A stretch of DNA of 64,000 nt, from contig CM056993.1 in NCBI GenBank assembly GCA_029891345.1, positions 274,030,900 to 274,094,899 on the forward strand. Reading direction: 5' to 3'. This stretch comes from Dryococelus australis (Eukaryota; Arthropoda; Insecta; Phasmatodea; Phasmatidae). Below are positions 1-9,981 of the stretch, piece after piece (within the stretch, counting starts at the first letter, position 1; every line of letters begins with the position of its first letter). The notes beneath the pieces were generated by a model. That model ran no database searches. It was given only the letters and a program-made list of their open reading frames with translations, and was not told the origin of the DNA. The translations under genes and the position numbers were made by a program.

Positions 1-409
1 CCCGAAATTCTCGTGAAACAACAACGCAGTCTCCCTACAAAACCCTTGCTCCCTCTGTTTACACAGCTTGTTGCTTCAGGAAATATTTGGCCTCTTGTTC
101 CCACATGATATATTTGACACATTATATATTTGGGCAACATTTATGTAGAAGCGTTTCTCATAGCTGATAATCTGGTATAAAATTTCATGCGTAGACACGT
201 AATGCAAACACTGTTCAAGCCTCTGTCACGCTGTCAGATTTGGTCCTACAAATTTATTTAACGTTACAATTCGAAGACAAAAAACAGTTATCCAGTTTTG
301 CCGTCAGACGAACTTTGTGAAATAATCTTGAATGTGTTTGAAAATACATTACATTGTCAAAGATTTTTGACGTGAACACGTCTTTCAAATCAGACAGACA
401 CATGGGGTA
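1..409. other. unannotated AT-rich sequence
   Basis: No coding pattern, RNA gene or repeat structure was recognised in this stretch. It ends where the first MITE begins. Confidence 0.4.
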
Positions 410-793
410 AAGGCTGTTGACGATAAAGTTAGCACTTTTGAAATCAACCTTAGAACCGCATATATTTTACTGGCGCACTGAGTGACATGCGCCCAGTAAA
501 GTTGGTAACGATGAATGGAAAGTAGTTCCATGTATTAACCTCGAATAAAATTTGTGATACCTTAAATTATTTCCTTCGCTATCTTTTTTTTAATGCATTG
601 AATTGTCAAAATTAATAGAGTTGTAAAATATTTACTTTTATAATAATTCTAGTTTCACTTGATCAACGCATGAATTAAGTGATGAGGCCCATGACAAACT
701 TAATTTTACATAAGTTGGAAGAATACACAACGTGCATACGAGTAGAGCTTAAGCAGGGCTTTAAAAAGTGCTCATTTGACCGTGAACAGCCTA
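410..793 (+). mobile_element. TAGGC-family MITE, long (type A) copy
   Basis: Non-autonomous DNA element. It opens with AAGGCTGTTGACGATAAAG and GAAATCAACCTTAG and closes with GCAGGGCTTT...CCGTGAACAGCCTA, so the ends are inverted repeats of each other (TIR core GGCTGTTCACGG). TA precedes the left end; the right-hand TA looks mutated. The body is shared with the copies at 5964, 7966, 14163 and 14714, including the GCGCACTGAGTGACATGCGCCCAGTAA stretch around 473-500. It codes for nothing; a transposase supplied in trans by a Tc1/mariner relative is inferred from the TA duplications. Confidence 0.8.
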
Positions 794-2136
794 AACCAGG
801 ATGGAAACTAAGTACGATGTAACGCCTACATCCCGACACTGCAACTCCGTGACAGACAAAACAGGTTAAATAAATGCTGTCTCGTTGGATCGGATATACG
901 ACTACGATGCGAGCGTGACCCTGAGTTGGCACCACGCATGCGCGTTGCACGGGTGGGGGCTCTCGGCGGCTGTCGACAATTTTGGGCGCGGTAGAAAACG
1001 TCCGGGTAGTACCTACTTGTGCTAGTGCGCTGATTTCGGTGTGAAAGGAAGATCTTTGCTAGGTTATCAATTTAGGCCTTAAAAGCAAAGTATCCTTCAC
1101 CTTAGTACTTTTATTTAATTCCATATCCCAAAGAAAATATTAGGTACCCAGTAACGCAGACGTATTCGCGCAAAAGCCGTGGCAGTGTTCCCTACACATG
1201 CACCAAACTCCGACGTGCTGGATTCTGACTGGCAGAATTCCTTAACACCCAAGAAATTTTAAAACAGTTTCTATATATGTACAACATTTTTGATAAAAAC
1301 TGGGGCTATACAACTTTTCCCCACGGTGTCATATCCTTCCAACTCTTTTCAGTAAACTTATTGTAAGCAGTTTGACGGAACATTAAACAATGTTGCAGGG
1401 GCTTTAGAGAATACTATCGTAAATATCTGATTGTAAATATATCATAACCCCAGAGTTTTGAAAAATATATCTTCAAGTTTTATTTATCTTATGTTTAATA
1501 TTTTAAAGGAAGATCGAAAAAACGTACACATTTTGGTTTACTTTGAAAATCCGCATGAAAATAAAAGTCCATAACATACGTACCTATCAAAACATGAGTA
1601 CACTGTACGCCGTGGTATACCACTAGAACGCCTTGTGCCAGAGTGAATTTTAATAAATAAACTATCTGAATTCTGCTTCAGTACTTATACGTGTGTGAAT
1701 ATGTTAACGAGTGCCTGGGTTGCTAAGCAGTGATTATAAAATTGTAATACTTACGCAAGTTAATTAATTATATACCCAATTTGGCTCCAGCATTTCCAAA
1801 TGCATACATAAACATGTGAATTAAGTAAGTGCGTAGTTCCAAACTCGTAAACCAAAAGAGCAAAACTAATATTGCTTTACTAGAAAATTGTTATCTAACT
1901 ACCCGAAAGTAAATTGTTAAAATAACAAATGGTTGGCGTGGCTGCTGCTCGTAGGTTGCTGTAAGAACGGTGGGTTGTCAGTTTTTTAGCAGCACATGAA
2001 TACAGCTTATGGGGCGAAGAAAAGGTCTCGTTAGAACACGGGTTATCTACCGATACATTAAAAACTATAGACTTGGCAGGTGAAAAAATTACCATAACTT
2101 ATTGCCGCGAAATTTAAATTCGAACTACTAGTCCTA

Positions 2137-2170
<34 letters not shown>

Positions 2171-3375
2171 TAGCCCACATATTCTTTGTACTAATCTTAT
2201 TTAAGTGTGCCTGGATATTCGTAGGCGCAGTTAAATTAACTTAACTGATTAACTTAAATTGGTATAGTTTCCTTACGAAAAATATAACTAATTAAAATAA
2301 ACAAATGGCAATTATCAAGAGAAAATCAATCTTTAGTATATTTTGAAACGGTCTATAGTGAAATGTTTTTATCTGAAAATTGCGCATAAATAAAGTTTGA
2401 CTAGTATAATAGTGATATAAATTTATTTTATATATTGCAGGTTCGTAAGTTTGTAAAAATTCAGCGTAAATGCCTAACTCCAGCCGATGATAACAAGTTC
2501 ATATCATTAATCATTTAAATATAATACATAATTCATTCTTGCACGTGATTATAAAAATAATGCATATAATATTATAATGCGGAAGTGAAATCTCTATTAT
2601 ATAGTTATAATATATCTGAGACTGTGTTCTGGTAGATTATGGGTATGAATATTCATCAGAAATCTGTCTGACCGGACGTTTGCTTTGCTTATAGCGAATT
2701 CGCTCCAGTGAATTTTTTTCCAACACGTCACTATTTCAGTGTACTTCCGTTACCTATCGTCAGTTGTAGCAATGTTGAATAGGAGAAAGAAGACAAAACT
2801 GCGCTTGTTGCCTGCTAGCGAAAGAAAAGGGCCACTAACTAATTTAAAAAAACAATTCGGGTTAGTTGTCTTTCTGCCATCTTCGATCGAAAGATTAAAG
2901 AATTATCAATGCTCTAAAAATATCAAGTCTTGTGACAGAGGTTTGGTGTCAAATTACAAATAGGTGTACGAATACTGAACGTTTACGTTCGCTGTTCTTG
3001 GGCCAGTGTGAATGTAAGTTATGTTCCTTATGTTACTTAAGACAAACTGTCGTCACAACTTTTTGCTATTGGGGTGTGCTCAGTGGTTTACATGTGTGTC
3101 TGCTGGAGAATTGCGACGAAAATTTCTTTCAGCTGTTGACAAGGGCTGTGGAGAGCTACAACATCGTGACGACTTTTTTTTTCTTACAACTCGGAATGCG
3201 CGTAGGGTTGTGTCTGCCGGCAATAATTTTGTCGTTGCTCACGAAGATGTCAGTTTAGAGCCTATTCGCGGTTGCCTCACAGTTTTTGAATCAAACCATT
3301 GAAAAATCATCCCATGTAGGACGTGTTTGGTTCTTTATTAGATATATCATATAACACATTTGTTTTATACTTGTA
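794..3375. other. unannotated sequence with short unsupported ORFs
   Basis: AT-rich sequence with no recognised gene. A TAA microsatellite lies at 2137-2171. Overlapping short ORFs around 2739-3302 look slightly better than background: a basic stretch near 2772-2850, and an open run at 3021-3302. They match no family I know and have no splice or start context that I trust. Confidence 0.35.
2137..2171. repeat. (TAA)n microsatellite
   Basis: Uninterrupted ATA/TAA trinucleotide run. Confidence 0.95.
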
Positions 3376-3379
3376 TTAA

Positions 3380-3555
3380 GGTGGATCAGTCCCCGCCATC
3401 TTGGAATTTTCGTCGTAAATTACAACCCAGATTTTTCATTTATTTTTGGGCTTCGACAAAGCGTAGGGCATTGCATTGCACGTGTTCCAAAACACGCATT
3501 GCTAGACTTTTGTTGCCAGGTCCATTTCTGTAACCGAAAATAAGACTGATCCACC
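3380..3555. mobile_element. 176-bp element flanked by TTAA
   Basis: Perfect 12-bp terminal inverted repeats: GGTGGATCAGTC on the left and GACTGATCCACC on the right. TTAA lies immediately outside both ends (3376-3379 and 3556-3559). A TTAA target duplication is the piggyBac hallmark, but these tips do not match the usual piggyBac CCC-type tip. The superfamily is therefore left open; TA-inserting elements with TTAA-ending tips are an alternative. There is no coding capacity. Confidence 0.75.
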
Positions 3556-3559
3556 TTAA

Positions 3560-3892
3560 CATAAAAGTCTGTTACTTTTGGTTCAATAGAACTTTTACTC
3601 GTATTTTGTTTATAAATTATGTCATATACAATTCAAATGGATAAAAACAGAGAGGAAATATGTGTGTTGGTATTGTTTCGTAAGAAATAGTTCTTATGCA
3701 AAATAGTATTAAAGTGAGTGCGCACGACCGCGGTGTGGTGTCCCTTTGGTGTAATTTTCTAGACTTGGTTAAGCTTTGACTGCACGAGGCGCAGGGATAT
3801 TCTGGAAGTAGAACTTTAGCAAGGCTTCTGAAAAGTTCGAAGTAACCGTGAATGGACTATAGTTGTTGACCGTGTGGAACGTGTATGGTACG
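3560..3892 (+). repeat. dispersed repeat, copy 1 (partner near 55.5 kb)
   Basis: This matches 55540-55862 over about 320 bp, for example GTGTCCCTTTGGTGTAATTTT near 3737 and 55738, and GGAAGTAGAACTTTAGCA near 3803 and 55802. Its right end, GTAACCGTGAATGGACTATAG, resembles the tip of the TAGGC MITE family, so it may be a related end-truncated element. The left boundary is not clear. Confidence 0.65.
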
Positions 3893-4657
3893 AACTTCCA
3901 TTGTACTGCCCGAATAGTGTGTGTTTTGTTTTCTTGGAGCATGTTTAAATTTCGTTATAGCTGCCACTAATGCGCGTACTAGCATCAGTTGAAAATATTA
4001 TGTGATATAAACTGTGTCGACACCGTTAGCCACAGGAAAATAAAATCTTCACAATCTACTTACTTCAAAGTAACTGGAAATATTTGTTATTTAGGCACAC
4101 ATCTTCTAAAATTGGTTTCTTGGCGAGCATCTCAGAGTCCAGCTAGATCCGAAAGTTTAACAAACCAGATTCACTCATTCTATAGCACAAGAAAAACTGT
4201 TGGGATAATTATCATTTCCTTGAAAATAAATATAAAACATTCACGTTTGTAATTGGGACGAATCACACAATTGATACTTACGTCGACTTATTTTGCCTTC
4301 AAGCCACCGGTAAATTCATCATCGTAGATTATATTGCTGGCCATAGACGAGTATGTTTCATTTTCCTAGCAGCAGATAGTGTGTTGTGTACTCACACGTC
4401 GACGACACCAAAGTTTTGTCGCTCATGTGTCACCATGGCCAGAGGATGACGACTAAAAGTTGCGACTGTGGACACACAGCGTAAAATACCTACAGGGAAC
4501 GCATGAGTTCGACCGACAAACATTACGAGGTGTTTCTGCATGCAGATTCCATAGAAAGTACACTTCTGGCTGTTAACATTGCAACACCAAAGATAAGCAC
4601 GTAAAGGACCCCACATTGGGGGAGTGCGTGGAGCAGGGTAGGATAGGACAATGACCT
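3893..4657. other. unannotated sequence
   Basis: Only short chance ORFs; no recognised gene, RNA or mobile element. Confidence 0.4.
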
Positions 4658-4659
4658 TA

Positions 4660-4879
4660 TAGGCTACTCACGGTGAAGTGAACATTTAGAATAATAGTCA
4701 ATATATAGGTATATTTTATTTTACCATTAGACGTTAACTTTAGAGTCCAGTGGAATATGCACACTGTGTTTATTACTTACATAGCAACATTTATTTTAAA
4801 AGGTGGTTAAATAATAAGAACTGGCTGAAAGGAAAAAGTAACTAGGGTCTCAAAAGTGCTCACTTTACCGTGGACAGTA
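4660..4879 (+). mobile_element. TAGGC-family MITE, short (type B) copy
   Basis: A 220-bp element starting TAGGCTACTCACGGTG and ending ACTTTACCGTGGACAGTA, flanked by TA on both sides (4658-4659, 4880-4881). Its interior (AATAATAGTCAATA, CACACTGTGTTTATTA) is shared with 9741-9977 and 45038-45275. It shares tips with the long type A copies but has an unrelated interior. Confidence 0.8.
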
Positions 4880-4881
4880 TA

Positions 4882-5609
4882 TATTAGTTGTTCAGCCGAG
4901 TGGTGCAGCATGTGCGCCAATGGCAACACTGGCGAGTATGCAGGATGTATCTAAATTCGACCGACAAACTTTGAATGTAGGCTAACCACGAAAAAAAAAA
5001 AAAAAGTCGAAAACATATATACAACAAATGTTCTAAAGTGAATACTAAGGGCGGTAGACATATTTGAAGTTGAACCTGGAACACTTGTTTGTTGCAAATA
5101 CTATTGGAGCTAACATTTAAGATGGAAGGAACACCGATTGTCTGGATAATGGTTAACTGAACAAATATATTCAAACACCACAATACTTGTAGCATATTCG
5201 GGATTTAAAGGATGGATTATTAATCGTCATGTCACAATTAACAAAATATCACCTTTCGTAAATACCCTAAACCTCACAGTTTTCGAATAATTCGTGTTTT
5301 AGTGTACTTTCAAAATAATATTTACCATTACCTGGCAGGTGGCGCACGCACAATACCCTATAACACACTTTTGCGGCCATTAAAAGGAAATTAAAAGGAA
5401 GGAGAAGATTCCAGAGAAAGGTATATTACGGTGGTACTGTAACAAAGTTTTTCTTATACTACAATTTCAAAAATATGTACCTCCCTTAGAATTAATTTAA
5501 GACCATATCTCGTATATATGTTTGCTACTTATTTTTTCGTGATTAACCTGCACCCGAAGTTTGTCGGCCGAGTTTAGACAAATTCTGTATACTGTACGTA
5601 GTTGTCGGA
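4882..5609. other. unannotated sequence
   Basis: No recognised feature. Includes a short A-run near 4990. Confidence 0.4.
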
Positions 5610-5611
5610 TA

Positions 5612-5850
5612 TAGGCTGTTCACGGTATAAAGTGAGTACTTTTTAAGGCCTTTCTGAATTTTTCCTTTTATCGAATTTCCATCTTCCTGCTGCTTTTTAA
5701 TACAAACATTGCAATGTGACCAATAAACACAGTATATACGTTTCGCCACCATCAAAATTTAATGTGTAAGGCTGCAATAAGATATATTTATTATTGGTTA
5801 ATGCGTGGTGGGAGGGCCTTAAAAGTGTTCACTTTACAGTGAACAGTCTG
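5612..5850 (-). mobile_element. TAGGC-family MITE, short (type B), inverted copy
   Basis: Starts TAGGCTGTTCACGG and ends TTTACAGTGAACAGTCTG with TA outside both ends. The interior, read on the minus strand, carries the GTGTTTATTG ... CAATGTTT block typical of type B copies. It lies directly upstream of the Tc1-like transposase remnant. Confidence 0.75.
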
Positions 5851-5963
5851 TAATGGCATTGTTTCCCCGCTATTTGTGTGCGCAGACGGAGTAAGCATGC
5901 CATGTCGAAGAACACGACAACCATACGAATAGGTTTCCGCCCGTGGCCGCGGGAGAATCGTTA

Positions 5964-6391
5964 AAGACTGTTCACGACAAAGTGAGCACTTTTTAAATGA
6001 ACCTGAGAAAAAAGTCACTGATCGTGCCTTCATATATCTTAACAGGCGCACTGAGTGACATGCATCCAGTAATGATGGCAACGATAGTGGGGTAAGTAGT
6101 TCTATATCTTAACGTCGAACAAAAAAATGTTAGGTAACCATTTGTGATAACTTAAAATTACTTATATAGCTTTCTGTTTTTATTTTAAATGCCGCGTAGT
6201 GTAAAAATTAGCAGATTTGTTAAATAATTACTTTTATAATAATTTTACAGTTTCACTTGACCGACGCAAGGAGAAAGCGATGAGGTCCATGATAATTACA
6301 GTTTCACATAAGGCGGAAGAACACACAACGTGCATACAAGTAGATCTTATGCAGGGCTTTCAAAAGTGCTCATTTTACCGTGAACAGCCTA
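5964..6391 (+). mobile_element. TAGGC-family MITE, type A, inside the Tc1-like gene
   Basis: A 428-bp element starting AAGACTGTTCACGACAAAG and ending TTACCGTGAACAGCCTA, with TA duplicated at 5962-5963 and 6392-6393. Leaving out the element and one TA lets the transposase frame run on from GRGRIV into the YNEIGFRFRRNATT segment, which directly supports both the boundaries and the TA duplication. Confidence 0.9.
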
Positions 6392-6858
6392 TAGCCACCG
6401 GGAGTGTGAATTATTGTACAATGAAATAGGTTTTCGCTTTCGAAGAAATGCAACCACAGCGAAGCGGATATGGCATGAGTTGGTCGAAGAGGGACGGACT
6501 AAGCGACGTGCAGGAAATCAATGGCCCCGTCGCGCCAACATGTGCGAGGTCAGACATCTGGTGCGCGCTGCGATTACAGACCATACAGCCACATAAAACA
6601 CCCTCGCTCGGGACTTCAGGCATGTGACACAATCGATCTCTGCCCGCACTCTCGGTTCTCCGCAGTCTGCAGCGTCAGGGCCAAACTGCTCACAACGGGC
6701 TAGCAGAGATTGCAATGGTGCTTGGAACGTCGGGCTTGGAGGGACGAATGGCATGCCAATGCCTTCTCCAACGAATCCCGCTTCTGCTAGCAGCACCCAC
6801 GACAATCGCATCTGTGTCTGGCGGAACATTGGCGCACTCCTGGCAGAGTCCCGCATTA

Positions 6859-7535
6859 GGCCGTGTCTACATTCGACCGTTCCTGTGGACGTAAAATTGT
6901 CCGAAACTTGGCGTCAAGTGACGTCACATTTACGCGGTCCTAATATGGTCTACAAATACGTTGTCCGAAGTGAGCTTTCAGTATCTGATACTAGATCCCA
7001 CTAAATTCGGCATATTATTTGTTACGTAGTGACATTTAAAATTTACTGTATTATTGATTATTTAATGTTTACGAAATGGTTCATTTGAATATTTACTTCT
7101 AATAAACGCCTTAGCGGTTTTATTTTAAATAAGTTCGCCAACTGACATCCAAATGGTATTTTTTAAACTTATGTTTTGAAAGTTTTACTCTTCAGATAAA
7201 ATTGTTTAGACCGAACGAAGACATCCCTAATTATTTATTACCAATTCATCATATTTGTTTTGAGAAAGCCCACCTTGCACATCCATTGTTTACATTAATA
7301 ACTTAAACAATTCATGAACGCGCGCAAAGGTACTTGAAGTCTTCTTCTTTCTCTATCAGCTTTGGACACAACTTCGGACAAAAGTTTAGTTTTCCGAATG
7401 CTACAACTTGGGACATATGTTGACTTGGAACACGGCAAATTGGGACAGTGCCATGACGTCAGAGGGCCACGTGGACCAATAAGCACATCCCTGTCCTAAG
7501 ACACAGGTTGGGATAGCCAAATTGTAGACAGGTCC
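6859..7535. mobile_element. possible PIF/Harbinger-like non-autonomous element
   Basis: The left edge reads GGCCGTGTCTACATT. The reverse complement of the right edge reads GGACCTGTCTACAATT. TTA lies outside both ends (6856-6858 and 7536-7538), as in PIF/Harbinger 3-bp duplications. It interrupts the Tc1-like gene after its RICVWR block. The TIR match is imperfect, and Tc1 homology does not resume directly at 7539, so the right boundary could instead lie nearer 7800. Confidence 0.45.
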
Positions 7536-7538
7536 TTA

Positions 7539-7810
7539 TGCACCCGTAGACTAAATATGAGGTAGACCGCTTATTCGTCTACTGCGCATGTACCCAACAT
7601 TGACCTACCCCAATTCTACAAAACTCCTACACAACTGTCAAAGTCACATGGTCAATAGTGATATGTTTGTTTATATCTTAATTTTTATATGACAAGCACT
7701 ATTGTATTAATAAAATAGTGTTACCAGTTTTAATATAATCAAACTGCGTTACAAATTGGTTAGAGGAAATATACATTCATCTCAATGCATTTGTTTACAA
7801 ATCAGCGCCT
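7539..7810. other. unexplained part of the insertion in the Tc1-like gene
   Basis: No homology to the transposase and no recognised element. A 10-bp unit GCGCCTAATC occurs twice in tandem at 7804-7823, where Tc1 homology resumes. Confidence 0.4.
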
Positions 7811-8250
7811 AATCGCGCCTAATCCTCATCGCTGGTACTCTGGCCAGCAACCATTGTATTGCGCAAGTGTTCGAGACTGTTGTCCTCCATCTTCAGAACC
7901 AGCCAGAGGTCCAGTGCAAAAATTACAATGCGCGACAGCATGTGGCGCACATCGTCGCGACGGTATAGGCTGTTCACGGTAAAATGAGCACTTTTTGAAA
8001 GCCCTGCTTAAGAACTACGTGTAAGCACGTTGTGTATTATTCCGCCTTATGTAAGATTAACATTGCAATGGGCCTCATCATTTTATTCATGCGTTGGTCA
8101 AGTGAAACTATGAAATTATTACGAAAGTAAACATTTAATAAATCTGCTAATTTTTACACAGAGGCGTTAAAAAAAAAACAGGAAGATTTAGTTTAATTAT
8201 TAGCAAATTGTTACCTAACACTTTTTATTCGACGTTAACACATGAAACTA

Positions 8251-9089
8251 CACTGAAAAAAATTAAGGTAAATTTCCCTTAAATGCAAGGGAAGCTAATT
8301 TCCTATACATGAAAGGTAAATTACCTTTCAAATGTGGAGTAAATTGACATTACAAGTAAGGCACTATTCCCTAACCGTAGGGGAAAAGTACCAGACAAAA
8401 GTGGGGGGAAATCCCATACAAGTAAGGTAATATTAACTTTAACTATATAATATAATAAAAGTTATATTTAAAAATTCACGGAATGTTAATTTTTTTTATC
8501 ATTTTCTCTGACGAATAGAAACCGAAATTTTAACTCTAAAATCCGGGACATTTGCAGGAGGGTGTGCGGGTCTCTAACACAATAGGCTGATGCGCTATCC
8601 ATTACACCACGACAACAACATGACATTAGAAGTGAATATTCGTATGTTAGAATGTCTCGTGTGCTCGTACTCCCACTTATCTGTTGAGAAAATGCTGAAG
8701 AGATGCACGTGTCGTAAGGTAATTTTCCTATCCATTAAGGGGATTTTCCACCGCTATGTACGTGAATTTTATTCCAGAGTGCGGTAGTTATACCTTACAT
8801 ATAAAGAGCCATGTTGGACAGCTTGTATGACTAGACAACAAAGAATAACCTTTAGGTAGAAAATATATATTATACAATTATCAAATAGTTACAAATCGAC
8901 TAGGAAAATCCACACGTTGTATGGTAATTTTCTTATCCATGTATGGAATTTTTCACTACCATGTACGTGAATTTTACTCCACAGTGCGGTAATTTTACCT
9001 TACACGCAAGGGAAACTATGTTTCTCCCACAAGTTTGCGAATATTACCTTACACTTGTCAGGTAATTTTACCATTATATTTTTACAGTG
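8251..9089. mobile_element. TA-flanked element nested in the MITE
   Basis: An 839-bp insertion with tips CACTGAAAAAAATTAAGG and (reverse complement of the right end) CACTGTAAAAATATAATG. TA is duplicated at 8249-8250 and 9090-9091; other copies of the host MITE lack the insert. Both subterminal zones are packed with short GGTAAA/TTTACC and AAGGTAAT words in opposing orientations. An internal direct duplication pairs about 8711-8800 with 8911-9002. No protein is encoded. The TA duplication suggests Tc1/mariner mobilisation; the family is unknown to me. Confidence 0.8.
8541..8616 (-). repeat. tRNA-like (tRNA-Arg-like) relic
   Basis: On the minus strand this reads GTGGTGTAATGGATAGCGCA, a good A-box and D-arm of a tRNA or tRNA-derived SINE head, followed by TCAGCCT. 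The B-box position is degenerate and no GGTTCRANTCC is present. It is probably a SINE or tRNA relic captured in the nested element, not a working tRNA gene. Confidence 0.45.
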
Positions 9090-9740
9090 TACTTTATATC
9101 CATCGTTACCAGCTATACAGAATGCATATCACTCAGTACGCCCGATAAAATATATGCAGGCAGGGGCAGTAACATTTTTCTAAGGTTGATTCCAAAAGTG
9201 TTCATTTTATCGTGAACAGCCTTTACCTGTACGACCACCGTGCCACACTGATTCCTTGACCTGCGTGTTCACAGAATCTCTCGCCCGTCGAAAATGTGTG
9301 GTTCATGATCGGACGACGACTGGCCTGCCACATGATACTCGTGGTCACGACGGATGTACTTTGGATACACGTTGAAGCAGCATGGGCGGAGACACCCCAG
9401 AGAAACATCCAAAGTAACTTCCTCTCACTGCCACGTTGTGTAGCAGCGGTTATTGCCGCCCGTGGTGGGGCAACATAGTACTGATTCCCCCATGTTCTAT
9501 ACGCCGTACCGAGCTGCAAGAGTAACCATAGCACGCGTGTATGGTGGGTGTTCTGTCCAATACATCTGGTTGTGATCGCTCACGTCCGTCTTGGTGCTGC
9601 AATTTTAATGGCCAGCAGTGTAATTAAGCACCTAGAAAGATTGGCGGAAATGAAACTGCACGTATTCAACAGTAATGTGACTACTGTAGTGACTACATTA
9701 TCAGACCACAGTGCGTGAATACAGCTGGTCCTATGCTAGT

Positions 9741-9977
9741 ATAGGCTATTCACGGTAGTGAGCACTTTTTAAAGCCCTTCCAATTGGCATTAACCACTAA
9801 TAAATATAGTTTACAGCAGCTTCAGACGTTATCTTTTGGGAGTGGTGGACTGTACACGCTGTGTTTATTGATCACACTCCAATGTTTATATTAAAACGTT
9901 GCTGGAAGATTGAAATTTAATAAAAGGAAAAATCTAGCAGGGCCTTAAAAAGTGCTCACTTTACCGTGAATAGACTA
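9741..9977 (+). mobile_element. TAGGC-family MITE, type B copy
   Basis: A 237-bp element from TAGGCTATTCACGG to TTTACCGTGAATAGACTA with TA on both sides. The interior CGCTGTGTTTATTGATCACA matches the other short copies. Confidence 0.85.
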
Positions 9978-9981
9978 TAGT

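Larger units (their letters stand above)
7966..9223 (-). mobile_element. TAGGC-family MITE, type A, inverted, carrying a nested element
   Basis: Left end TAGGCTGTTCACGGTAAAAT with the AGCCCTGCTTAAG subterminus. Right end TTTATCGTGAACAGCCTT. TA lies outside both ends (7964-7965, 9224-9225). Without the insertion at 8251-9089 the element would be about 417 bp, like its relatives. It sits inside block 3/4 of the Tc1-like gene, between the AHIVAT and LSPVENVW regions. Confidence 0.88.
5897..9480 (+). pseudogene. Tc1-like transposase gene broken by nested insertions
   Basis: Remnant of a Tc1/mariner-superfamily (DD34E type) transposase in four homologous blocks. Block 1 (5897-5963) is the N-terminus, MPCRRTRQPYE then a stop, then GRGRIV. 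Block 2 (about 6394-6858) is the helix-turn-helix region (RRNATTAKRIW, EEGRTKRRAG) and, frameshifted, the first catalytic region FSNESRF near 6762, where the family has SDE, so the first Asp appears replaced by Asn. Block 3 (about 7811-7965) is IAQVFETVVLHLQ...NARQHVAHIVAT, the second-Asp region, where the usual QQDNARPH has lost its Asp. Block 4 (9226-9480) is SQNLSPVENVW, the third-acid region, through to the C-terminus RCVAAVIAARGG. The interruptions are a MITE (5964-6391), an insert from about 6859, and a second MITE (7966-9223) that itself contains another element. No functional product is possible. Confidence 0.85.

Noticed and set aside
2739..3302. Overlapping 75-110-codon ORFs that could be exons
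   Set aside because: Three frames compete, none has a recognised domain, and no convincing splice sites were found.
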